64,000 nucleotides of DNA, taken from positions 434,001 through 498,000 of the forward strand of contig JAWNGF010000001.1 of NCBI GenBank assembly GCA_037039685.1. Reading direction: 5' to 3'. Position 1 is the stretch's first letter; each line of letters opens with the position of its first letter. Below, one piece after another: positions 55,801-64,000 of the stretch. A program made the translations under genes and the position numbers. This DNA comes from Ceratobasidium sp. AG-K (lineage: Eukaryota > Basidiomycota > Agaricomycetes > Cantharellales > Ceratobasidiaceae). The notes beneath the pieces are model-generated. The model searched no databases and was not told the DNA's origin. It worked only from the letters and a program-made list of their open reading frames with translations.

Positions 55801-56499
55801 CTGGATAACAAAAAGCATGGGCCATTCGTTGTGAAGCGGAAGGTTGGATCACACGCTTACAAACTCACTCTACCAGCAACAATGAGGGTGAACCCTGTTT
55901 TCCACATTGACTTGCTCAGCCCTTACAAGGAAGATGCAGAATTCAGATGAAACCAACCCTGACCACCACCAATCATAACAAAAGAAGGAGAAGAAGAATA
56001 TGAAGTAGAAAAGATCCTGGACTGGAAAGAAACAATGGACGGTCTGTTTTACAGGGTCAGATGGAAGGGTCACGGGAACAAACAAGACACGGAACAAAGG
56101 GCGGAAGATTTTGGTCACCTTTCAAAGATCATCAAGGACCTTCTACAGCGACACCCTGAAGCTCCCACACCGTCTAACTACGTTCCAGGGAAGATAAAAG
56201 GCAGAGGGGGCGCAACTGGTAGTGATATCTGCAAAACCTGCTCATACTTGTCCTCCAACCAGAACCTATTTGCTCTCAACCTTTTCTGCCACTCACAATG
56301 CCTGATGTCACCCGCTCGACCATTGCCAACAACCTCGTCTGCGTCCTTGAAGGACTGGCCTTCCAAACGGCGTGCATCCTGGACTCAGGAGCGGCCCTCT
56401 ACGTATTCAAACGGTCTCAACAAGGCCCCAGGCGCATGCAATTCCGTGCATCGCACAATGTGCTCCACTCAGACCTGGGGGAATTCCAATGGGTGGTAA
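52767..56499 (+). pseudogene. pol: E2 pol (several nonsense codons)
   Basis: Same domains as E1 pol, including DSGAS, integrase and chromodomain, without indels, but stopped at TGA 53464-53466, TGA 54121-54123 (FY*RF), TGA 54556-54558, TAG 55372-55374, TGA 55948-55950 and TGA near 55960-55962. Most are CGN-to-TGA changes relative to E1. The RT motif is YIDN instead of YIDD, which alone should abolish polymerisation. The frame again runs past the ORF3 start and ends at 56499. Confidence 0.9.
52792..52833 (+). promoter_or_regulatory. E2 -1 frameshift signal
   Basis: Heptamer GGGAAAA at 52792-52798, stem arms GGTCTC (52804-52809) and GAGACC (52828-52833); identical to E1. Confidence 0.7.
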
Positions 56500-57062
56500 A
56501 AAAATGGCCAACACGGATGCAATTGCAGCAGAAGAACATATTTGTCTGCAGAGGATGCGCCGCCTTTCAAGTCCCTGAGGTCGTGCTGTTGTCCACCCAC
56601 GTGCTTGGGGTGGTGGAATGGGGCCAAGAAGGGGCCTACAGCAGCGAATGGGTCCCAGGATATGAAGGGAGGCCACCGTCCCTGAGACCCCGATGGAACA
56701 ACACCTGGGACGCGAACTTCAAGAAGGACCTGGCGGACTGGAGGATGGAGAGGGGGTGCTACCAGAGGGAGAAATTTGAGTGGAAGCCTTACTGGTGGCA
56801 GGAGAAGGATGCGGATGTATCACAGTGGAAGGAGGTGGAGGGTGACGTGTGCACGTGGGACATAGAGTTTGTGGAGGAGCAGGAGAGGGTTTTAGATTGG
56901 TCAAAGGCAGACTGGACAAGAGAGGAGACCTGGGAAGAGTGGGAGAAGTTCTTGGACAAACCAGGTAACACTGTGTTCAACCCGATTGACTTGACCATTG
57001 AGGAGGACGAGGGGTTTGAAGAGCACATGCTTGCCAAAATCAAGGATTGCAAGATCCAATGA
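56298..57062 (+). CDS. E2 ORF3, intact 254 aa
   Basis: Starts MPDVTRSTIANNLVCVLEG and ends LAKIKDCKIQ; same length as in E1 with no stop, although gag and pol of this copy are dead. It keeps the CxxC (FVCRGCAAFQ) and the Trp-rich half (WDANFKKDLADWRMERG). Function unknown; see E1 ORF3. Confidence 0.8.
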   Translation: MPDVTRSTIANNLVCVLEGLAFQTACILDSGAALYVFKRSQQGPRRMQFRASHNVLHSDLGEFQWVVKKWPTRMQLQQKNIFVCRGCAAFQVPEVVLLSTHVLGVVEWGQEGAYSSEWVPGYEGRPPSLRPRWNNTWDANFKKDLADWRMERGCYQREKFEWKPYWWQEKDADVSQWKEVEGDVCTWDIEFVEEQERVLDWSKADWTREETWEEWEKFLDKPGNTVFNPIDLTIEEDEGFEEHMLAKIKDCKIQ

Positions 57063-57104
57063 AGCCCATCCAGGTCCCCTAGATGGACTCTTAAGGGGGA
57101 GTAA

Positions 57105-57571
57105 TGTCGTGAGCTAGCCCACTCCATTGGACTCGCCTTGCGTCTCGCCCTTCTTTTCTCTCTTCTGTTGTTCTGTTTGTATGTTGTTTGTCTTTTCCTG
57201 TGCCGAGTTGCCACGTCCTTGTGGTTATTCTGTTACATTGTGTAACGTGGCTGTGCTTTGTATGAGTCATGACTGCATGCGCAGCATGACTGACTTGGAC
57301 ACTCCTTACTGGCTTGCTTGTGTGACTCGTGTGGCTGCGTCCTGTATGACTTGGCCCGTTTCTGAATATATATAGAGGACCAACAAGCCTGGTAACCCCA
57401 GCTTGTTTTGTCTTGTCAAACATCCCCTTTGAGTGACACTTTGAACCACCCCTACCCTGAAGAGCCTACAGACACTTAAGTGTGTTGCGGTTCAAGAGGT
57501 CACTTAGGTCTTAGTGCTGTCCACTCTCCATTGCAGCTTGTCTTATAGCCACTAAGAAGAAGCTTACAACA
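57105..57571 (+). repeat. E2 3' LTR
   Basis: 467 bp, TGTCGT...ACAACA. Followed by CAAGT (57572-57576) and then the ORF3 of E3. Confidence 0.9.
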
Positions 57572-57576
57572 CAAGT

Positions 57577-58303
57577 GGTCTTCCAGCCCCTTGTCTTCCC
57601 AAATGGTCAAATCAATGGGGTTGAACACAGTGTTACCTGGTTCATCCAAGAACTTCTCCCACTCTTCCCATGTTTCCTCCCTTGTCCAGTCAGTCTTGGA
57701 CCAGTCCAAAACCCTCTTCTGGGCCTCCACAAACTCCTCATCCCATTGTTGTGTGTCCAGTTCTCCTTCCTTCCATGCTGACACGTCCGCTTCCTCCCAT
57801 TTCCACCAGTTTGGCAACCATTCAAACTTCTCCCTCTGGTATCTGCCCCTTTCCAACTTCCAGTTGCGCAGGTCCCTTTCATAGTTGGCATCCCAGGCGT
57901 TGTTCCACTTGGGTTGGAGCGTTGGATGTCTCCTGTCATATCCTGGTACCCACTCACTCGAGTATGCCCCATCTTGTCCCCATTCAGTGACTCCAAGCAT
58001 ATGGGTGGAGAGGAGGACAACCTCTGAGACCTGGAACGTGGCACATCCTTGACAAACAAAGATGTCCTTTTGCTGGAGTTGCATTTGTGTCAGGCATTTG
58101 TTCCTGACCCATTGGAACTCCCCCAGGTCTGAGTGGAGTATGTTGTCTGACGCCCGGAACTGCATTCTGCCTGGGCTTTGCTGCCACCTTTTGAAAACAT
58201 AGAGGGCAGCTCCGGCATAAAGGATCCTTGCCGTGGCAAATGCTGGTCCATCGAGGACGCAGACAAGGTTGTTGGTGATGGTTGAGCGGGTAACGGCAGG
58301 CAT
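57577..58303 (-). pseudogene. E3 ORF3, main part (split by E1/E2)
   Basis: Minus-strand frame from MPAVTRSTITNNL (58303) to ...WEDKGLEDH, open for about 242 codons and then interrupted by the CAAGT[E2]...[E1]CAAGC insertions. The remaining codons lie at 43098-43064. Before the insertions the protein would have had about 254 aa as in E1 and E2. The first Cys of the CxxC is retained as VCQGC. Confidence 0.85.
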
Positions 58304-61300
58304 TGTAGTGAGCGAAAAAGGTTTAGAGCGGATAGGTGGGGGTTGGCAGAGGAGTATGAGCAAGTTTTGCAGATATCACTCCTGATTGTGCCCCTCCTCC
58401 CTTTTATCTTTCCTGGGAGATAGTTAGACAGTGTCAGGGCCTCGGGGTGTTGGTGTAGAAAGTCCTTGATGATCTTGGATAGGTGACCAAAATCTTCCGC
58501 CCTTTGTTCTGTGTCTTCTTTGTCTCTGTAACCCTTCCATCTGACCCTGTAAAAAAGTCCATCCTTTGTTTCCTTCCAGTCCAGGATTTTCTCTACTTCA
58601 TATTCTTCTTCTCCTTCTTCAGTTATGATTGGCGGCAGTTGGGGTTGGTTACGTTTGAATTCTGTGTCTTCTTTGTAAGGGCTGAGCAAGTGAATTTGGA
58701 ATGCAGGGTGTACCCCCATTGTTGTTGGCAAAATGAGTTCATAAGCATGTGATCCTATTTTTTGCCTCACAACAAATGGCCCATGCTTTTTGTTATCCAG
58801 CTTCTTTGAAGGTCTCTTTGTTTGTATGTTTTTTCCCAACAGCCATACAAGTTCTCCTTCTTGGTACTCGTTTTTTGGCCTTTCATCTGGAAGCCTTTGA
58901 CTCTCCATTGATGCAATTGCTTTGTTGTGGATGTTACGCCATTTTTCCATAATTTTGTTTGCTTCAGGAACCGTTGTTTCTTCTGATGAGATGTTCCACA
59001 GTGGTTCCCTGCCTTCGACAATAGCGAAAGGGGAATTACCAGTTACACAGTGCTTCTGCAGATTATAACTGAGTTCTGCAATAGGTAATAAGTCTGCCCA
59101 ATTGTCCTGCTGTTAGTTGACAAAGGACCGTAGCCAGCCTTCCATCCATTGGTTGATTCTTTCCATTATCCCATCCGTCTGGGGGTGGAATGCAGTACTG
59201 AAACTTGGGCTAGTTCCAATTCTCTTGTAGATGGCTCTCATCAGTTTTGAATTGAAAGTAGTCCCCTGGTCTGAGATCGTGCTTTTTGGGAAACCATGTA
59301 GCTTCCAAACATTTGTGACAAAAAGGTTTGTGAGGTCACTTGCTGTGTGAGATTCCTTGCAGGGTATAAAATGCGCCATTCTTGAGAATCGGTCCACTAC
59401 TACCATAATGCTGTCCAACCCTTTGGACTTTGGTAATTTCACCACAAAGTCGAATGCTATATCTTCCCAGGGCCCTCTTGGAACTTCTAGCAGCTTGATT
59501 GGAACTAATGATTTTGATCCCCTTGTTTGTTGGCAAGTCTCGCAGGATTCCACGTATCTGTTTACGCTTTGCTTCATCCCTGGCCAGAAGTATCTTCTTG
59601 ATATTAGTTCCAACATCCCAGCCCGTCCTTGATGACCCGGAATCTTTGAGTCGTGATGTACGCGCATGATGGTCAGTCTGGCTTCCTTGTCTTCTGGAAC
59701 GTAAATCCTTCCTTTGAACCATATTAGACCTCCTTGAAGTCATAATCTTTTGCACTGTGTTGCAGGCTTCTTGGTAACATTTCGCTTGATTTGCAGATTT
59801 CTTTGATTTTTGCCAGCTCTTCATCAGTTTCTTGTGCTTCCTTGATAGTTGCTATGATGTCCGTGTCTATCTGCCCCATAGAACCTTTAAATCTTTTGGC
59901 AGATATCATAACTTGTTCAGGTGTGGGAATATCCTTGTGGTCAGATTGTCTTGACAACAGGTCCAGTTTAGACAAAAGGATTCCAGGGCAGTATATGATG
60001 TCAAAGTTGTAGGAAGCCAGTAGTTGATGCCATCTTGCGTGTCAACAGTTGAACGTTCTTGCTTCCTTCCAGAACTGCAGGTTCCTGTGATTGGTGTAGA
60101 TAGTGATAGGGTCCTTCATTCCCTCAAGGTATAGCCTCCAATGTGTCAATGATTCTATGATTGCCATAAGTTCTTTGTCATGGACGTTGTAGTTCAGCTG
60201 GGCCTTGTTGAAGGATTTTGACAGGAACGCTATAGGGTGTAGGTAGCCATCATCTTGCCTTTGAGACAGAATTGCCCCCATTGCTACTCCACTTGCATCT
60301 GTTTCCAGGAAGAAGGGCTTGTCTTGTCAGGATCAGGGTGGCGTAGTGTGGGTTCCCTGCTAATTTTTCATTTCAGGGCATCAAAAGCCTCCTGTTGATC
60401 CTTCTCCCAGTCCCATTTGCTATCCTTTCTTGTCCAGGTTGTCAAGGGCTTTGCTAATCGGCTAAAATTGGGTACAAATCTTCAGTAGAAGTTTGCAAAT
60501 CCTAGGAATGCTTGAACCTGCTTGACTGTTTTTGGTTCCTTCCATTCTTTTATCGCTTTGACCTTCTCTTCCTCCATTGAGATGTCCGAATCGCTGATTC
60601 AAAGTCCAGTGTATGTTAACTTGGTGACAAAGAATTCGCATTTTGGGAGTTTTGCAAATAGGTTTTCATCCAGTAAGATCTTTAGCACCTTCCTGACATC
60701 CACAGTATGTTGACTTCTGTTCTTAGAGAAGACCAGGATGTTGTCAATGTATACTATGACACATATGTTGATAAGGTTGTGGAAGATGTGGTTCATGTAT
60801 CTTTGGAATATGGCAGGCGCATTTTTTAGTCCAAATTGCATGACAATGTATTCAAACAGGCCTTCCTTGGTTCTGAAGGCCGTCTTCCATTCGTCCCCTT
60901 CCCTGATTCTGATATTGTTGAACCCCATGTGCAGGTTGATCTTGGAGCAAATTTTTGCGTCCTTGATTTTATCCAAAAGATCTTCCATTAAGGGCATTGG
61001 GAATCTGTTGTCCTTTGTAATGGCGTTTAGTCCTCTGAGATCTTGAACAAGCCATAATTGGCGTACTGCTTCTGGGTTCTTTGGATTAATCAGCTTTTTT
61101 ACAAAGAAACAAGGTGATGCAATGGGTGATTTGCTAGGTCGAATTTTTCCGGCCGCAATTTCCTCATCCAGGTATTCCCTTAGTGCAGTTGATTTGGCTG
61201 GTGAGAGCAGGATTGGGCTGGCCGGTTTTGGAAGTTCAGCCCCTTCCCTAAAGTCAATGGCACAGTCATATGGACAATGATCTGGAATCCTTTTGAATTT

Positions 61301-61786
61301 TTCCTTGCTGAACATATCAGCAAATTCCTTGAATTCTTCCAGTAGGTTGTCTATTGAGGCCGTTCTTGCCTGTATGGGTTCTGGTCACCATAATATGTGC
61401 TTTGTTTTCCAGTCAATAATGGGGTTTGCTTCTTCTAACCACTCTAGTCCTAAGATGAGCTTGGTTTCTCCAGTAGGCATAGCAAAGAAGACTTGGTTGA
61501 AGGTTCTTCCCTCTACGTCCAGTATCAGCTTGGCTTTGAATTGTATTTGGTGCAAGAGTTCCTTCCCCTGGATGCTGATTACTTTATGTGGAGAGGAAAG
61601 TTCAATGAGTGTAATATTGTTGGAGCGAGCCCAAGAAATGTCCATGAAGTTTTTTGATGCTCCTGAGTTGATGAGAGTAGGGATTGGTTCTGTGATTCCA
61701 GCAATGCTTGTGTAAACAATGGTTGATTTGTTTGTTGCTCTAAAGTACATTGGTTCCACTGCCAGTTCTTTGGTCTCTCCACACAC
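58090..61786 (-). pseudogene. pol: E3 pol (degenerate)
   Basis: Fragments of the whole Pol on the minus strand: protease DSGAS as NSGAS, RT segment with YIDN, RNase H, integrase HHDSKIPGHQG and the chromodomain. Stops include KHILW*, TGL*ISD, FY*RF, N-C*-HARW and FVN*QQ, and there are indels near 60300-60370 (net +4 nt over pol). Two stops are at the same codons as in E2. Confidence 0.85.
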
Positions 61787-61813
61787 AGTTAGAGGGAGAC
61801 CCCTTCTTTTCCC
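61772..61813 (-). promoter_or_regulatory. E3 -1 frameshift signal
   Basis: Minus-strand heptamer GGGAAAA (61813-61807) and stem GGTCTC/GAGACC (61801-61796, 61777-61772), unchanged although the surrounding genes have decayed. Confidence 0.65.
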
Positions 61814-63179
61814 GATTCTTCTATGATTGTTGCTTCTCTTCCTTTTATGTTGGGTTCAGTTGTTATCCACTCCTTGGACAAGCATTTGAGTGAATGGTGA
61901 CCTTCTTGTCCGCACTTCAGACATTGGTTTGATGCAATCCTTGCCTTGTATGCTTTGTCTGGCAGCCGCTTTGTAGAGGTTTGTCCGCTAGTGATCAATT
62001 GAGGTGTCTTCTTCCCGGTAGAGGCCTTGATCTGTTGCAATTTCTGATCAATGGAGATTGCAAGAGTGATCCATTGATTAAGGTTAAGGCGCCTTTTGGT
62101 TCCGTCTTTGTTGATAAGGGAGAGCTCAAATTGTGCCAGTTCTGTTTTGATTTCCAGCTTGAGTCCTTCCTTGAATTGGTTGATAAGAGCTTCTTGCCCC
62201 CAATTTACGTCAACCATGTGAAAGCGGAATTCCGTTGCATAATTTGCTACCAAGTTGACCTGCTTGCTCTTTCAGATATTGGCCTCCGCCTTGGCCTTCT
62301 TGTTAGGGTCGCTGAATTGCTCCATGAAGTGTGTGTTGAACCTTTCCCATGACGTTAGGTTTTGGTCTGGAACTCCATTGTTCATAGATCGGAGTAACAC
62401 CTGTGCCCAGTGTGTAGTGGACCTGTTATCCAATTTGAAATTCGCTAATGCTTCTCTAATTTGTTCTTGTCCCAAACTGTATTGGTTGCCCAGCCTGACA
62501 AAGTAACTTTCCATCTGGGTGATGAACATCTCTGCTCCTTCTCCTTTCTTCCCATCAAAAGCTTCTGGTCTAGTTACTTTTGGACGTCTAGTTTCTCTTC
62601 TGTTATCAGGATTTTCTGTGAGCTGACAAAGTCTTTGTTCCAATTTGTTGATTCTGGTTGATTCTGCTTTGGGGTGGGGAGGTGATACAGCATGTAAGGA
62701 TGCTTCATCCATCTGTTTGCGCATGTTGTTGATAGCTTCTTGGATGGAGTTAATTTGTTTGATGGTGATCCTTCCATCTCCCCTGAGCTCTTCTATCCCT
62801 TGGGTAACTGCCTCATTCCAGGCTAATTGTCCCTGCCTTGTGGTGTTGAGAACTTCCTGTACATTATTCACAAGTCCTTGCATGTTTGTGACTTCATTTC
62901 TCAGGCGGATCACGTCCTGTCCAACTAGGAAGCTGTTGTGTTCACTGTTTTGCGTGGCATTAAGGATGTCCGTGAGGGTTCCTTGTAGGGTGTTGATGGA
63001 ATTGTTAAAGATTTGTTGGTTGTTAGCCAATACTTGAGTGGATTGTTCTACTCTCATTCCATCAATGACCCTTAGAAGTGCATTGTGTCTTCCGAGCTGA
63101 AGATTGTTGAGGTCATCAAGATTGCTAATCACGGTTCTACTGCTGGAGCTGGAACTTGGGCTGGGAACTCCAGGGGCAC
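61789..63179 (-). pseudogene. gag: E3 gag, 5' truncated by E5
   Basis: Minus-strand Gag frame from a Ser-rich stretch (about 63130-63179) to the stop TAA at 61791-61789, with the knuckle CLKCGQEGHHSLKC. TGA at 62271-62269 replaces an E1 CGA codon. The N-terminal part and the 5' LTR are displaced by the E5 insertion at 63180 and lie beyond the window. Confidence 0.82.
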
Positions 63180-63601
63180 TGTCACGACCTTTTGTTTGCC
63201 TTGTTTGTTGTTCTGTTTGGTCTCGTTCTGCTCACCTTGGCGCATTTAGTCGCTATTATGTAAGCCATGACCGCGGGACATGCTCACCTGGCTAGCTTCA
63301 CTTGTTCCTTGTTTTCCATGGACTTGTCACGCCTCCTTTGTTCTGTCCTCACTTCTCTCGGATTCCTTCTCTCTCCCCTTTGTCGCATACTCTCTATTGT
63401 ACATAGCCACAGTAGATAGTACATATACCAGCGACACCAGTCTTGCTACCACAAGACTTGTTCTCTTGTCGTTTCCCCATCACCCACCGCGTGACTCACT
63501 TAGGCCTTAGTTGCCGCCCATTCAACCTTTGCTGTTGTCCCAACCCCCATCCTCACTGCCTGTGGAGTCTCAGCCTCCAAGGTTTGGTTAGGGTTGTGAC
63601 A
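63180..63601 (+). repeat. E5 5' LTR
   Basis: 422 bp, TGTCACGACC...GTTGTGACA. TATA-like TACATATA at 63420-63427; predicted R start AGACTTGTTCT at 63454-63464, 34 nt downstream. Confidence 0.8.
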
Positions 63602-63603
63602 CT

Positions 63604-63614
63604 AGAACAAGTCT
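63604..63614 (+). other. E5 self-priming primer-binding site
   Basis: AGAACAAGTCT, two bases after the LTR, is the exact complement of AGACTTGTTCT (63454-63464). The same logic as E1 with a different sequence. Confidence 0.65.
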
Positions 63615-64000
63615 TCTCGCCTTTGTTGCGGATACAGCCTTTGTCGCTGTCGGAACCAGGTTTATCATCACCGGGTTATCTCTGAGCACCGCACACCCTT
63701 CACCATTGATAGCTAATACCCCTATCTCTCCCCTGCATCATTTACACGTCGAGGCATATTGCAGGTCGCATCTATTAGCACGTTGACAACGTCCCCTATC
63801 CTCTGATATCACTGAGCCATTGCCACCTAATCAGGAAGCGCTGCTCATATATTCTATTGGAACAAGGACCTCTGACACTTTCGCCTTGAACCTACTGTCA
63901 ACTAGGTTCCCCCTTCTATCCATCTCTACCCAGGGGACCTTTCATTTTTGATAATCAACACTACTAGCCATATTTGGTTGCAGCGCACCAGGAAGCGCAC

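Larger units (their letters stand above)
50327..57571 (+). mobile_element. E2: decayed chromodomain Ty3 element of the E1 family
   Basis: 7245 bp with two 467-bp LTRs and target duplication CAAGT (50322-50326 and 57572-57576). It shares its left base C with the right duplication of E1. Same gene order as E1, and the distance from gag stop to ORF3 start is identical (3482 nt), so pol has decayed by substitutions only. The LTRs differ at about 18 sites by eye, most of them C/T or G/A at CpG. Nine in-frame stops interrupt gag and pol; ORF3 is open. Confidence 0.92.
42566..63179 (-). mobile_element. E3: chromodomain Ty3 element, interrupted by E1, E2 and E5
   Basis: Minus-strand copy of the E1/E2 family. 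From its own 3' end: LTR 42566-43021, the last codons of ORF3 43064-43098, then E1 and E2 inserted, ORF3 main part 57577-58303, pol about 58090-61786, gag 61789-63179, then E5 replaces the 5' end. E3 inserted into E4 at CTTAG. Joining the DNA either side of E1/E2 across CAAGCAAGT restores an unbroken ORF3 frame, which proves that E1 and E2 arrived after E3. The gag-pol part carries many stops and a net +4 nt relative to E1, so E3 is inactive. Confidence 0.85.
63180..64000 (+). mobile_element. E5: 5' end of a self-priming LTR retrotransposon
   Basis: LTR 63180-63601 followed by internal leader sequence that runs out of the window; no ORF has begun by 64000. The left flank is GGCAC (63175-63179) and is not repeated after the LTR, and a primer-binding site follows, so this is the 5' end of a full element and not a solo LTR. 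It interrupts E3 gag. The R/U5 region (TCACTTAGGCCTTAG) resembles that of E1, so the families are related. Confidence 0.75.

Noticed and set aside
63180..63601. Solo LTR interpretation of the last LTR
   Set aside because: The flanking GGCAC is not duplicated on the right and a matching primer-binding site follows, so it is the 5' LTR of an element leaving the window.
1..64000. CRISPR arrays, tRNA or rRNA genes
   Set aside because: None recognised by eye on either strand; CRISPR is not expected in a fungal chromosome, and tRNA detection would need a covariance-model scan.

Overview
The window looks like a chromosomal segment of a filamentous basidiomycete (Agaricomycetes). The gene families most resemble what I know from Rhizoctonia/Thanatephorus (Ceratobasidiaceae). 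Reasons: host genes are broken by many 46-75 nt GT..AG introns, there is a tandem family of F-box-like proteins, a Zn2Cys6 transcription factor and a small kinase-like gene of agaricomycete style, and the repeats are Tf1/sushi-type chromodomain Ty3 retrotransposons. The species call is inference. No bacterial, plasmid, CRISPR, rRNA or tRNA feature was recognised.

Left part (1-17.3 kb): five tandem, same-strand paralogues of one F-box-like family. A (1-1450) is cut by the window edge. B (1684-4700) is intact, 12 exons and 818 aa. C (7483-10417) has one frameshift. D (10831-13739) has a nonsense codon and frameshifts. E (14489-17287) is clearly dead. A complete 7-exon Zn2Cys6 transcription factor gene (4896-6704, minus, 501 aa) sits between B and C. 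Exon structures were worked out by eye; for B, the transcription factor and the kinase the summed exon lengths are exact multiples of three.

Middle (17.3-34.6 kb): gene-poor DNA with one helical/disordered hypothetical gene carrying a frameshift (25381-26806, minus), one 5-exon kinase-like gene (27408-28765, plus, 375 aa), a 281-bp inverted repeat with a 162-bp spacer (31053-31776) and a MITE-like repeat pair.

Right part (34.6-64 kb): a transposon island. It holds a Tc1/mariner relic, two solo LTRs with perfect 5-bp target duplications (TSDs), and a nest of LTR elements. Element E4 (plus, from 41140) is interrupted by E3 (minus, 42566-63179). E3 is interrupted in its third ORF by E1 (43099-50317) and E2 (50327-57571), and in its gag by E5 (from 63180 to beyond the window). 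E1 is young and almost intact; E2 and E3 are decaying mostly by CpG-to-TpG changes.

Most interesting: (i) E1/E2/E3 carry a conserved 254-aa third ORF after pol, overlapping the pol end in another frame; (ii) gag and pol are joined by a conserved -1 slippery heptamer plus a stem-loop at ideal spacing; (iii) in three LTR families the putative primer-binding site is complementary to the predicted 5' end of the element's own RNA, with covariation and a constant TATA-to-R distance, which fits Tf1-type self-priming; (iv) two elements landed 4 bp apart in one 9-bp target.
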